Positions 35,072 to 43,853 of a stretch of DNA of 64,000 nucleotides are shown here, piece by piece (positions within the stretch are counted from its first letter, which is position 1; each line of letters opens with the position of its first letter). Under the pieces are notes generated by a model that saw only the letters and a list, made by a program, of their open reading frames with translations, was not told the origin of the DNA and did not search any database. Made by a program: the position numbers and the translations under genes. The stretch is taken from assembly GCA_023443285.1 (NCBI GenBank), contig JAEZVB010000137.1, positions 10,110 through 74,109 on the forward strand, in the 5' to 3' direction. Source of the DNA: Bacillota bacterium. Its GTDB lineage: Bacteria > Bacillota > Negativicutes > Sporomusales > Sporomusaceae.

Positions 35072-35111
35072 TTGATAAAATTTCTTATCAATCGATAAAA
35101 ATAGTTATCAA
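35072..35111. promoter_or_regulatory. Tandem palindromic upstream activating sites for the tnaA activator
   Basis: Two adjacent 20-bp sites: TTGATAA-N6-TTATCAA (35072-35091) and TCGATAA-N6-TTATCAA (35092-35111). Half-site spacing (N6) equals that of classical TyrR boxes. They are in exact 20-base register, about two helical turns, so proteins would bind the same face. They lie about 70-125 bases upstream of the sigma-54 promoter. Confidence 0.75.
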
Positions 35112-35116
35112 TATTT

Positions 35117-36727
35117 TTACTTTTTTTGAATTTTATATTCATGCATTTTATTTAATATAGTAGTATTCGATACGCCTAAAATCTGTCCGGCTAACCGGGA
35201 GGAAGGATATGTTTCTATGACTTTACGAAGAACTTCTGTTTCAACCTTTGCTACAATTTCCTTTAAATGAGGCCAACCCTCAGCCAAAGGAATTTCCACT
35301 TGCAGCGTTTGCGAAGGGTCGTGAATAGGTTTGCTGTTTTTCAGAGTATCACTTAACCCCGCCCAAGTCAAAATATGCTCAGTAGTTATTTCTGTTGTAT
35401 CTATTAAATTAATTAAACGTTCCAATGTGTTTTCCAGTTGACGTACATTTCCTGGCCATTCCTGTGCTAGAAAAAGTTCCATACTTTCCTTTGTCAAATA
35501 GACTTCCGGTTTGCCTAATTTGGCACATATTTTTCGAATCAAATGCTGCGCAAGTAGCGGAATATCCTCTTTTCGCTCTCTTAGCGGCGGAATAAACAAG
35601 GGGATGACATTTAATCGGTAATATAAATCCTCTCGAAACTCACCGTTTTTTACCATGTATTCCAGATTGCGATGGGTAGCGGCAATAACTCGCACATCCA
35701 CCTTTATTTCGCTATTTCCACCTAGTCTGCGAATAGTACCCTCTTGCAATACACGCAGTAACTGCACCTGCAGACGCGGAGAGATATCACCAATTTCATC
35801 CAGAAACAAAGTACCCCCGTTTGCGTGCTCGAACAACCCTTTTTTACCGCCTTTTACTGCACCGGTAAAAGCCCCTTCTTCATAACCAAACAATTCGCTT
35901 TCCAGCAGTGATTCTGCCAAAGCGCTACAGTTTATCGGAATAAACGGAGTTCTATTTCCATTCCCCTCCACATGAATGGCTTGAGCAAACAGTTCTTTGC
36001 CCGAACCGCTTTCCCCACGCAGCAAAATAGTGGATGAACTTCTCGCAACCATACGCGCTGAAGCTATAAGGCGCATCATTTGCTGACTTTGATGAACAAT
36101 ATCAGCAAAGGTTGTCATATAGCGCAATTTATCAGCTTTTAATATTGCCTGCTCCACTTGCTGAAAATCCTGGATTGTATAGACTACACCAATAATTCGA
36201 CCCTGATTATTGCGAATGGAGATACTGCTGGACAAAAAACGTATTGTCCGCCCAAAGCGTTTTATTTCATACTCTTTTAGTCGATAAGCCTGACCTGCAT
36301 GCAAGGTTTCAAGCATTGCCGAGTTTTCTCCCAGTAGTTCCTCTGCATGTAAGCCTAGCACTTCTTCCCTATTACAAGCTAATATTTTACATGCTACACC
36401 ATTAATATGAGATATTCGGCTCTTCTTATCAATGGCCAAAACACCTTCGCTTACAGAATTAAGAATAGTACGCAATTCAATTTCTTTTTCTTTATAGGGC
36501 ATTTGTTCGCGAAAGGATATAGACTTAATATGTTCCATTTTTTCTAATTCTGTCACCAACTTTTGGATTTGCCCATTAGAATCACACTGAATTTGCAAAG
36601 CCATGCCATGGCCTGGTATTACTTCCATCGCAATTTTATCAATAGCGTTATCTTCAGTAAGTTTAAAGATTTTATACCCCAATCCCGGAGAATTGATAAA
36701 CTCTATTTGTAATATATATTCTTGCAT
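35117..36727 (-). CDS. TyrR-like sigma-54-dependent activator (ACT, PAS, AAA+, HTH)
   Basis: Residues 1-75 resemble an ACT domain (aromatic amino-acid sensing in TyrR), about 80-195 a PAS domain, and about 215-445 an AAA+ domain with Walker A GESGSGKE, Walker B GTLFLDEIGD and the intact GAFTGA loop needed to contact sigma-54. A C-terminal TyrR-type HTH contains SNTTILNKMHEY. Enterobacterial TyrR lacks GAFTGA and does not use sigma-54, so this is a sigma-54-competent relative. Its neighbour tnaA has an RpoN promoter and the palindromes between them are the likely binding sites. The ligand is inferred to be an aromatic amino acid. Confidence 0.88.
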   Translation of the reverse strand: MQEYILQIEFINSPGLGYKIFKLTEDNAIDKIAMEVIPGHGMALQIQCDSNGQIQKLVTELEKMEHIKSISFREQMPYKEKEIELRTILNSVSEGVLAIDKKSRISHINGVACKILACNREEVLGLHAEELLGENSAMLETLHAGQAYRLKEYEIKRFGRTIRFLSSSISIRNNQGRIIGVVYTIQDFQQVEQAILKADKLRYMTTFADIVHQSQQMMRLIASARMVARSSSTILLRGESGSGKELFAQAIHVEGNGNRTPFIPINCSALAESLLESELFGYEEGAFTGAVKGGKKGLFEHANGGTLFLDEIGDISPRLQVQLLRVLQEGTIRRLGGNSEIKVDVRVIAATHRNLEYMVKNGEFREDLYYRLNVIPLFIPPLRERKEDIPLLAQHLIRKICAKLGKPEVYLTKESMELFLAQEWPGNVRQLENTLERLINLIDTTEITTEHILTWAGLSDTLKNSKPIHDPSQTLQVEIPLAEGWPHLKEIVAKVETEVLRKVIETYPSSRLAGQILGVSNTTILNKMHEYKIQKK

Positions 36728-36911
36728 AATTGCCTCACCTCTCGCGCAAAAAAGTACTATTAACTATTCATCAATACTGGATCTATTATAGCAAAAATCG
36801 CATTATCTTGCCTTACCCATTCTATTTAGTTGGGATACCATTACACATAAAAACTTTCCCAAAAGCACTGATACTCTTAATTACTGTTTTTTTAAGTAAA
36901 TTTTCTTCTTC

Positions 36912-36954
36912 TGTGATTCGTATCACATTCATCCTTTTGCATATTCACTATAAT
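36912..36954 (+). promoter_or_regulatory. Promoter of hcp with Crp/Fnr-family binding site
   Basis: TGTGATTCGTATCACA (36912-36927) is a perfect TGTGA-N6-TCACA palindrome. A TATAAT -10 box lies at 36949-36954 with no good -35 box. The predicted start near 36961 puts the palindrome centre at about -41.5, the class II activator position. The likely regulator is a Crp/Fnr-family protein such as an HcpR-type nitrosative-stress regulator; none is in the window. Confidence 0.78.
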
Positions 36955-37003
36955 AATGTCAAAGGACAATGAATACCGTTTCACATATAAGGAGGAACAA
37001 ATT

Positions 37004-38722
37004 ATGTCTATGTTTTGCTATCAATGCCAAGAAGCTGCCAAAGGTAAAGGCTGCACCATGCGCGGTGTGTGTGGAAAAACAGCCGATGTTGCCAACCTGC
37101 AGGATTTACTCATTTATACGCTAAAAGGAATTTCGATCTATACCTTAGAAGCCCGCAAAGCAGGTATTGCGACCCTAGAAGCTGATAAGTTCATCATGGA
37201 AGGCTTATTTGCCACAATTACCAATGCTAATTTTGATAAAAGTCGTTTTGTCACCTTAGTCAACCAGGCCTTCACCATTCGTGAAGCGGTCAAAACCTCA
37301 CTGGCAAAGAAAGGGATTTCACTTGCTGGTGCTGACGAAAACACCAAGTCCATCTGGCAAAAACTCTCGTCCTGGTTCTCTAGCGAAAGTGAATGCCAGC
37401 CGCTGCATGACAGTGCTGTCTGGTTGGCTGACAACACAGCAGCTTTAGAAAGCAAAGCTGCTACTGTCGGTATTTTAGCTACCGTGAATGAAGATGTGCG
37501 TTCGTTACGCGAATTACTAGTCTATGGGGTTAAAGGGATGGCCGCCTATGCCGAGCATGCCTTTGCTTTAGGCTATAAAGAGGATGCACTTTTTGCCTAT
37601 ATGCAAAAAGCCTTGGCCGCTACCCTTGATGATACCTTGACTGCCGATGATTTAGTTGCACTAATTATGGAATGCGGCAAATACGGCGTTGACGTCATGG
37701 CGCTATTAGATAAAGCCAATACGACCACCTATGGCAATCCGGAAATCAGCAAAGTCAATATTGGCGTCCGCAATAAACCAGGCATCCTCATCAGCGGCCA
37801 TGACTTGAAAGATCTAGAAGAATTGCTGGAGCAAACAAAAGGTACAGGCGTTGACATCTATACTCACGGCGAAATGCTGCCTGCACACTACTATCCGGCT
37901 TTTAAAAAATATGATCACTTTGTCGGCAACTATGGCAACGCTTGGTGGCTGCAGGATAAAGAATTTGAAGCCTTTAACGGGCCTATCCTGATGACGACAA
38001 ATTGCTTAGTGCCGCCAAAAGGTAGCTATATAGATCGTGTTTACGTAACTGGTGTAGTTGGCTATGAAGGCTTGAAGCAAATTGGCGAACGTAAAAACGG
38101 CAAACCCAAAGATTTTTCAACCATCATTGCTCATGCAAAACGTTGCTCACCGCCACAAGAAATTGAAAAAGGCGAAATTGTCGGAGGCTTTGCCCACAAC
38201 CAAGTTCTGGCTCTGGCAGATAAAGTTGTCGATGCTGTCAAAAGTGGTGCTATCAAACGTTTCTTCGTCATGGCAGGCTGCGATGGCCGCATGAAAGGCC
38301 GCGATTATTATGAGGAATTCGCCAAAAAATTACCGCAAGACACTGTCATTTTGACTGCCGGTTGCGCCAAATACCGCTATAACAAACTGGCCTTAGGCGA
38401 TATTGGCGGCATTCCGCGTGTCTTAGATGCAGGCCAATGCAATGACTCTTACTCACTAGCCATCATTGCCTTGAAGCTCAAAGAAGTCTTTGGTTTAGAT
38501 GATGTCAATAAACTCCCTATTTCTTATAACATCGCTTGGTATGAACAAAAAGCCGTCATTGTACTCTTAGCCCTCTTATACCTTGGTGTAAAAAACATCC
38601 ATCTCGGCCCTACCCTGCCAGCCTTCCTCTCACCCAATGTAGCTAAAGTACTGGTAGAAAATTTCGGCATCGGCGGCATTTCCACACCAGATGCAGATAT
38701 TAAAATGTTTATGGGGGAGTAG
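37004..38722 (+). CDS. hcp: Hydroxylamine reductase (hybrid cluster protein)
   Basis: A 572-residue cytosolic enzyme with N-terminal Fe-S motif CYQCQEAAKGKGC and a further Cys, as in anaerobe-type Hcp. The hybrid-cluster ligands lie in later segments, such as GHDLKDLEEL, THGEMLPAHYYP, TNCLVPPK, AGCDGR, TAGCAKYR and DAGQCNDSYS. It reduces hydroxylamine to ammonia in vitro and is a candidate NO reductase or protein S-nitrosylase in vivo. ATG 37004 is chosen for its AAGGAGG site; the frame runs 16 codons further upstream. The Crp/Fnr-type site upstream fits induction by NO or anaerobiosis. Confidence 0.93.
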   Translation: MSMFCYQCQEAAKGKGCTMRGVCGKTADVANLQDLLIYTLKGISIYTLEARKAGIATLEADKFIMEGLFATITNANFDKSRFVTLVNQAFTIREAVKTSLAKKGISLAGADENTKSIWQKLSSWFSSESECQPLHDSAVWLADNTAALESKAATVGILATVNEDVRSLRELLVYGVKGMAAYAEHAFALGYKEDALFAYMQKALAATLDDTLTADDLVALIMECGKYGVDVMALLDKANTTTYGNPEISKVNIGVRNKPGILISGHDLKDLEELLEQTKGTGVDIYTHGEMLPAHYYPAFKKYDHFVGNYGNAWWLQDKEFEAFNGPILMTTNCLVPPKGSYIDRVYVTGVVGYEGLKQIGERKNGKPKDFSTIIAHAKRCSPPQEIEKGEIVGGFAHNQVLALADKVVDAVKSGAIKRFFVMAGCDGRMKGRDYYEEFAKKLPQDTVILTAGCAKYRYNKLALGDIGGIPRVLDAGQCNDSYSLAIIALKLKEVFGLDDVNKLPISYNIAWYEQKAVIVLLALLYLGVKNIHLGPTLPAFLSPNVAKVLVENFGIGGISTPDADIKMFMGE

Positions 38723-39057
38723 TTATCCACCATTCTTGATAATATAAATTGGTCATTTCATATAAATTGTAATAATTGAAACCTCAAACACCCATCAGAT
38801 CACTTACTTTTTAAGTAATCTGATGGGTGTTTTCTTTTAAGAAAGTGATGAAGTAATAAAAGATTGCCTAAATTTTATAGGCAAATCATTAATCTTTTAG
38901 GTTTCTGCATTATCAAACATAAAGTATCATTAAGCTATAAAATAGCATAATTACAAATGGTCGAGTATAGAATTCATAATTTTTCTGTTAAAAGCACAAT
39001 ACATTCAAGCTTAATAAATGAAATTAAATTTGTAATAAGAGAAAGGAGTCTATAGTC
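38723..39057. other. Intergenic region after hcp
   Basis: Holds the hcp terminator (38786-38835). The remaining AT-rich 220 bases carry no recognised gene or RNA; a promoter for the 46-residue ORF should be here. Confidence 0.4.
38786..38835 (+). terminator. Terminator of hcp
   Basis: AACACCCATCAGATCACTTA pairs with TAAGTAATCTGATGGGTGTT (one mismatch), followed by TTCTTTT. Confidence 0.85.
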
Positions 39058-39198
39058 ATGCACATTCAAGAACCTGCTGTTATGTGTACATTTGATCACA
39101 AAAACGATCCTGTCGGTTGTGATGGTGAATGCTGGCACTGTACCCATAATGTCGATTATCTAGATAAGTTTAAAGACATGCCGGCGAGTGTAAAGTAA
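39058..39198 (+). CDS. Small cysteine-rich protein (46 aa)
   Basis: ATG 39058 follows AAAGGAG at 9 bases. The 46-residue product has four Cys, three of them in GCDGECWHCT, with nearby His residues: a likely metal- or Fe-S-binding knuckle. No family is recognised. It has no signal peptide. Convergent with the next gene. Confidence 0.6.
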   Translation: MHIQEPAVMCTFDHKNDPVGCDGECWHCTHNVDYLDKFKDMPASVK

Positions 39199-39207
39199 TC
39201 TATCTCA

Positions 39208-39705
39208 TTATTTGCCCTGATATTCAAATTCTACACTTCTCGCAAAAAGATAATAGTATTCCATTAACTCTAACGTCCGATTTCGCAAACGCTGTTTTTG
39301 CGCTTTCAACTCCTGGATTGAGCCTTGGCTTCCAAGCTTCCGTTCATTGTTCCATACAGCACCTACGAACTTTGTTTCTTGGGTGTGCCACTGCAACCAA
39401 CCCACCTGAGAATCAATCAGTATGTCTATTTGCTGGTTGTTAAGCTTTTTCATCAATTTTTGATATATGAGATTCAATTCTCGATCCCACAATTTAATAT
39501 ATTTTGCTTCTAGCTCGCCATACGCTATTGTGGTATTGGCAGCGACAAAATCCATTTTGTAGTCTCTATCCAAGGGATTTTGCTCAACCTGCTCCAAAAA
39601 ATCGCCTGAATAGTCGTATACCCCACTTTCAGCGCGTACACCGCCGCTGCTACATGCTACACAGCATAAGAACATTAAAACCGAGATTATTTTACACCAT
39701 TTCAT
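39208..39705 (-). CDS. Secreted LprI-like (DUF1311) protein
   Basis: A 165-residue protein with a signal peptide ending near CVACSS, which may be a lipobox. Residues about 65-155 match the DUF1311/lysozyme-inhibitor LprI pattern: AYGELEAKYIKLWDRELNLIYQ, LIDSQVGWLQW and a C-terminal helix of Arg, Leu and Glu. Family members protect against lysozyme in some bacteria; function here is inferred. It precedes the left edge of the prophage. Confidence 0.75.
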   Translation of the reverse strand: MKWCKIISVLMFLCCVACSSGGVRAESGVYDYSGDFLEQVEQNPLDRDYKMDFVAANTTIAYGELEAKYIKLWDRELNLIYQKLMKKLNNQQIDILIDSQVGWLQWHTQETKFVGAVWNNERKLGSQGSIQELKAQKQRLRNRTLELMEYYYLFARSVEFEYQGK

Positions 39706-39800
39706 ACTTTTCCCTCCCCAATATTAATCCTGTAGCTATCCCAAAAACGAAGCAACCGGCTGTTTACTGTCTTTATAATGTTCCAACGACGAAACGGGAT

Positions 39801-39840
39801 AAAAACTGCGTCAACTAAACAATGTTTAGCTGACGCAGTT
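39801..39840 (-). terminator. Terminator of the 79-residue gene
   Basis: AACTGCGTCA-(A/C mismatch)-CTAAAC pairs with GTTTAG-TGACGCAGTT across an AAT loop; TTTTT follows on the minus strand. Confidence 0.8.
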
Positions 39841-39842
39841 CT

Positions 39843-40082
39843 TTAGCAAACTAAGCGATATTCGCCTGAAAGGTAATTGCGAAAAGCCCTAAGAACTTCT
39901 TCCCGTACTTCATCTTGCGTAACCAACCAGTCAGCAAATCCTTTAAGTACACCAGCATTATTAGCTGCATCGGCAATACGCCGGACATCGCTTTTGGAAA
40001 GTTTTGCGGGGGTTTCTGCAACTAAATTTACTAAACTAAGATAACTGATGTTAAAAATGGCCTTACGATTAATTTTAGTCAT
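39843..40082 (-). CDS. Small hypothetical protein, probably prophage-encoded
   Basis: A 79-residue helical protein beginning MTKINRKAIFN with a GGAGG site. No family is recognised. Its upstream region (40121-40183) resembles the prophage early control region, so it may be expressed from the repressor-side of the switch. Confidence 0.65.
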   Translation of the reverse strand: MTKINRKAIFNISYLSLVNLVAETPAKLSKSDVRRIADAANNAGVLKGFADWLVTQDEVREEVLRAFRNYLSGEYRLVC

Positions 40083-40120
40083 TTGTATCAGCCTCCAGTT
40101 ATGCGAATATTGGTACTTAT

Positions 40121-40183
40121 ATAACCATTGTGTGCATATTTTATGCCTTTAGTTCCACACTTTATATGTTCCTAAGTTATAAC
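40121..40183 (-). promoter_or_regulatory. Prophage control region A (operator-like)
   Basis: ATAACCATTG ... ACTTTATATGTTCC recurs at 45766-45816 with almost the same spacing. The 22-base element 40162-40183 (TTATATGTT-N5-GTTATAAC) is one of four related copies. Candidate operator for the XRE repressor. Confidence 0.55.
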
Positions 40184-40306
40184 TATGTGATATATTGGTA
40201 TAAATAATGGTTGTCAGCTATAGTGTATCTATTGGTCTAAACGTAGTTCGCAACATTTGCTGCAACATAGGTTATATCTTTCGTAAAACTTTTTATATCT
40301 AAAGTG

Positions 40307-40336
40307 TTGACAGATATATGTTTCTCGTGTTAATAT
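40307..40336 (+). promoter_or_regulatory. Promoter of the prophage repressor
   Basis: TTGACA (40307-40312), 18 bases, TAATAT (40331-40336), about 40 bases before the XRE start codon. The spacer holds ATATATGTT, like the operator element. Confidence 0.7.
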
Positions 40337-40375
40337 AGGTTTAACGAAGGAGTAAAATATTAGGAGGTAATATAG

Positions 40376-40732
40376 ATGGAAACCAATGCTAGAACTATCG
40401 GTGGACGCTTGAAAGACTTAAGGGATCAAAAGGGAATGTCTCAGCAGGAAGTAGCGAATCTCCTTGGGATACTTCAGGAAACCTACAGTAAATGGGAGAC
40501 TGACAAAGTACAGATTACCAAGCGTGGTGCTTTGGCTCAACTCGCGTTACTCTATGGAGTCACTGAAGATTATATCACTAGAAAGAGCGATGGGATCGGA
40601 CATTACCCTGAAGAGATACAACAGTTCCTCAGAGATAACGGCGAGGAAGCCACTAGGTTGATCGTAAGTGCCTATGGTGAATACAAAAAGATTATGCTAC
40701 AGAAAGCGATGAAAGAGCTTAGGACTAACTAA
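40376..40732 (+). CDS. XRE-family HTH repressor
   Basis: A 118-residue protein with an N-terminal helix-turn-helix (IGGRLKDLRDQKGMSQQEVA, then LGILQETYSKWETDK), followed by a short helical oligomerisation region. It is the only clear CI-type repressor in the window and faces the early operon. GGAGG precedes the ATG. A perfect 11-bp terminator overlaps its stop codon. Confidence 0.85.
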   Translation: METNARTIGGRLKDLRDQKGMSQQEVANLLGILQETYSKWETDKVQITKRGALAQLALLYGVTEDYITRKSDGIGHYPEEIQQFLRDNGEEATRLIVSAYGEYKKIMLQKAMKELRTN

Positions 40733-40849
40733 GCTCTTTTTCTTTTGTTTATTAAGGAAATCTTGAGTCCACTTAATATCTCTCCATGCGATAATAAAGG
40801 CAACTACAGCACAACCAAACATCCATATAATTGTTATTATGATATCCAT
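40697..40849 (-). CDS. Small membrane protein (50 aa) ending the early operon
   Basis: ATG 40849 has AAGG 7 bases upstream and starts MDIIITIIWMFGCAVVAF, one transmembrane helix followed by a basic tail. It begins 5 bases after the polymerase gene and converges with the repressor gene, overlapping its 3' end by 36 bases. No family is recognised. Confidence 0.5.
   Translation of the reverse strand: MDIIITIIWMFGCAVVAFIIAWRDIKWTQDFLNKQKKKSLVSPKLFHRFL
40712..40749 (+). terminator. Terminator of the repressor gene
   Basis: AAAGAGCTTAG and CTAAGCTCTTT form a perfect 11-bp stem (40712-40739), followed by TTCTTTT. The stop codon lies in the loop region. Confidence 0.8.
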
Positions 40850-40853
40850 TAGT

Positions 40854-43853
40854 TTACCTTCTGTCCCCACTATACTTCCTCCTGAAATCAAAGATTTTCT
40901 CTGGAGTCTTAAGCTCCGTGAGTATCCCCTTTGAATCACAAACGAAATCATAGGTCTCCCCTTGTTTCACATGATCCTTAAGTTGTGACCAGCTTTCCCA
41001 GAAGACGGTACAACGATGAGTCCCATAAGGCGTATCGAAAGTAATCCAGCCCATCTCATGTTCATTCTTGTCCAACTTAGAGAAGATACGAGAGATTTTA
41101 CCCGTAAGTACCTTTGGTATCGTCCTGAATGTCATGCCAAGCGACTCGAATTCACCTTTGATAACATCATAGTTTTCCGATTGAACCTGCTTGACTTTAA
41201 CCTCAGACAACTTCTTCTGCCATTGTTGGAGTTGTCTTCTGTATTTCTTTTGGGACTTTTCATCGGTAGCTTCAGATAACAACTGTTTGTTCTCAGCGAT
41301 CTTTTGTTGACACTGGAGCTTCCTTTGGTTTAACTCTCGTAATGGCTCAAGTTGTGCCAAGAGATACGCACGATCAGCATTAAGAGAATCAAAGCTACCT
41401 GCCTTAATAAGTGACTCAATCATCCTTTTGTTAATATGTTGGTTTATCTGTAGGAATTGCTCAAAGGTATCGAAAGGTTTGTTCACAGTTATCTCACCGA
41501 CATTCTTAAGAGCATTGAAGCCAAACAGTATTCCTCCATTGTAAACCGTATGCTTCACTTGGCTATTAAAGATATCTGGAGGATGAACTTTGATATTCAT
41601 TCGTTTGCATTCTGCGATATATTCTACAGTTTTATCAATGTTACCTATTTCGTTATTTAGGACTGCACACATATACTCAAGAGGCCAATAGTGCTTAAGG
41701 TAAGCTGTGACGTAACTCAAGTAACTGTAGTTAGCTGCGTGACTCGCATTGAACAAGTAAGAACTACTATCGATAATCCATTTAGTAACTTTATCAGCTA
41801 CATCTTCAGGAATTCCATTGTCTTTACAACCTTGGATAAACCCAGGAAGTATCTGATTTAATTCTTCAGGTATCTTACGTCCCATAATGCGTCTTGCGTT
41901 ATCTGCTTCAGCAAGGGACATCTTAGCCATAACCTGAAGTATCTGCATAACCTGTTCCTGAAAGATTAACGCTGAGTGACTTCTGGATAGTATCGGTTCC
42001 AACAATGGATGAAGGTACTCGTATTCTCCAGAGTCCTTACATTCGATATACTGATCTGCCATACCAGAAGATATAACAGCAGGTCTACCGATACTCAATA
42101 GCGCGACTATATCATCAAAGCAGGATATCTTAAGTCGTTTCGCATAGTTGGACATAAGACTACTTTCAACTTGAAAGATTGACGATGTGTTTCCTTCAGC
42201 ATACTGTTGATAAACTGCGGAGTCATCTAAAGGTAAGCTCCATACGTCAATTTTATCCGGTATCGTATGTATTGTCTCATGGATTACTCCAAGGTTCGAA
42301 AGTGCTAATAAGTCCAACTTAAGGAATCCTAAGTGTTCCAACAGGTGATAATCTTGGTTAACTACATAGTATTCCCCTTGCTTCTCTATACTAACGTAGT
42401 CCGTAGGATCATCATTAGTAACAATATACCCACTCGCATGTGATCCCCACTTGTCCGTTAGATTTAGGAAACTTCTTGCGAGTTCTATGAGTTCACCATA
42501 TTTCTCTTTGTCAGCAATGTCGTCAATCTTCTCGATACCTTTGGAAATCATATCGATTTCTTTGGGATCAAATCCAAGTCCTCTACCAGCGTATTGTAAT
42601 GCAGATTTATCCTTAACGTAACCTATAGTGCGAATCTGTAGAACATGCTTGTATTTACTCTTGAGATACTCGAGGACTTTCTCACGCTCCATCAAATCGA
42701 TATCAATATCGGCTTGAGTCACCCTGGATGGATTCAGAAATCGTTCGAACAACAACGAATTTTCTATAGGGTCGAGTGCAACTATCCCTAGTAGATATGC
42801 GATAAGCGAACCACCTACAGAACCTCTACCGAATCCATGAAGATAACCATTGTTCCTACACCAACTCAAGATATCGTTTATGATAAGCATATAGTCTACA
42901 TAGTTACCTTTTACGAGTACGCTTAATTCATAGTTGAGTCTATCTTTATATTCCTGCAGGTTTTCTTTAGGTACTCTTGGTACAACCTTTGTTTTCCAAC
43001 CGATTCTACAGAGATTCTTAAGTTCTTCCACAGGATTATCACACTCGTACTTAGGCATAAGATTACCTTTAACACAAGCGGTTACATTGACCATCTCTGC
43101 AATTACATGAGTATTAGCTATAGCAGAATCTACAGTTTCCTTTGGTAGATACGATACGGCTTCTCTAGCTTCATCTTCAGACATAAGATATAGGTCATCT
43201 GTTGGATAATAATCATTGTCCTTCCCCTGTTTTACAAAGTGCCGATGTGCTGCCGCCTGACTTCTAAAGGTATAGTGCGTATCTGAAGTTAACACAAGCT
43301 CAATCACAAGTTTATCTGCTAGAGATACTACCTTTCGATTATACTGATGTTGATCTTCAGTTGTCTCTGTGAGTATCTCAAGATAAAACTTGTCACCAAA
43401 TATTTCCTTAAACTTGATCGCCCAATATTCTCCATTGTCAGTATTAATGATTGAACCCATGCAAGCCGAAAGACACACAAGGCCATCTTTGTACTTCTCA
43501 AGTATCTCTGTGTCTATCCTTGGTTTATAGTAGAAATTCTGATGTGCCTCAGTGTTCAACTTAACGAGATTACGGTATCCCTGTTGAGTATACGCAAGGA
43601 GAATTAGGTGATAAGTTTGAGCGCGATCCCTAATAGTAACATCAGGAGTGAAGTAAGCTTCAAGACCAAGGATGGCCTTTAGTCCTTGCTTCTGGCATTC
43701 CTCATAGAATTCTATAGATGATGTCATAGAGCCATGTCCAGTTACAGCTATAGAGTCCATTCCGAGTTCTTTGGCACGAGAGACTAACTCAGGTATCTTT
43801 GAGTAAGCATCACGGAGACTTTCGACTGTCGTATGGTTATGTAGGTGGATCAT
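40854..43853 (-). CDS. Phage-encoded DNA polymerase III alpha subunit (DnaE-like)
   Basis: A 999-residue C-family polymerase. The PHP domain starts the protein (HLHNHTTVES, AVTGHGSMTS). The palm has the catalytic pair in QADIDIDLMER, and the third Asp in KLDLLALSNLG. A helix-hairpin-helix region and an OB fold (GKISRIF, GWITFDTPYGTHRC) follow. It stops soon after the OB fold, so it lacks the C-terminal tau-binding region of cellular DnaE (about 1,100 aa). PHP metal residues are partly altered, so exonuclease activity is doubtful. It overlaps the HNH gene by 4 bases. It probably replicates phage DNA. Confidence 0.88.
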   Translation of the reverse strand: MIHLHNHTTVESLRDAYSKIPELVSRAKELGMDSIAVTGHGSMTSSIEFYEECQKQGLKAILGLEAYFTPDVTIRDRAQTYHLILLAYTQQGYRNLVKLNTEAHQNFYYKPRIDTEILEKYKDGLVCLSACMGSIINTDNGEYWAIKFKEIFGDKFYLEILTETTEDQHQYNRKVVSLADKLVIELVLTSDTHYTFRSQAAAHRHFVKQGKDNDYYPTDDLYLMSEDEAREAVSYLPKETVDSAIANTHVIAEMVNVTACVKGNLMPKYECDNPVEELKNLCRIGWKTKVVPRVPKENLQEYKDRLNYELSVLVKGNYVDYMLIINDILSWCRNNGYLHGFGRGSVGGSLIAYLLGIVALDPIENSLLFERFLNPSRVTQADIDIDLMEREKVLEYLKSKYKHVLQIRTIGYVKDKSALQYAGRGLGFDPKEIDMISKGIEKIDDIADKEKYGELIELARSFLNLTDKWGSHASGYIVTNDDPTDYVSIEKQGEYYVVNQDYHLLEHLGFLKLDLLALSNLGVIHETIHTIPDKIDVWSLPLDDSAVYQQYAEGNTSSIFQVESSLMSNYAKRLKISCFDDIVALLSIGRPAVISSGMADQYIECKDSGEYEYLHPLLEPILSRSHSALIFQEQVMQILQVMAKMSLAEADNARRIMGRKIPEELNQILPGFIQGCKDNGIPEDVADKVTKWIIDSSSYLFNASHAANYSYLSYVTAYLKHYWPLEYMCAVLNNEIGNIDKTVEYIAECKRMNIKVHPPDIFNSQVKHTVYNGGILFGFNALKNVGEITVNKPFDTFEQFLQINQHINKRMIESLIKAGSFDSLNADRAYLLAQLEPLRELNQRKLQCQQKIAENKQLLSEATDEKSQKKYRRQLQQWQKKLSEVKVKQVQSENYDVIKGEFESLGMTFRTIPKVLTGKISRIFSKLDKNEHEMGWITFDTPYGTHRCTVFWESWSQLKDHVKQGETYDFVCDSKGILTELKTPEKIFDFRRKYSGDRR

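Noticed and set aside
34919..35116. TnaC-like leader peptide upstream of tnaA
   Set aside because: No short ORF with a Trp codon and ribosome binding site is present; a sigma-54 promoter is there instead.
39706..40375. Integrase or tRNA attachment site at the prophage left end
   Set aside because: No recombinase gene, tRNA or repeat pair was found; the integration site cannot be set from this window.
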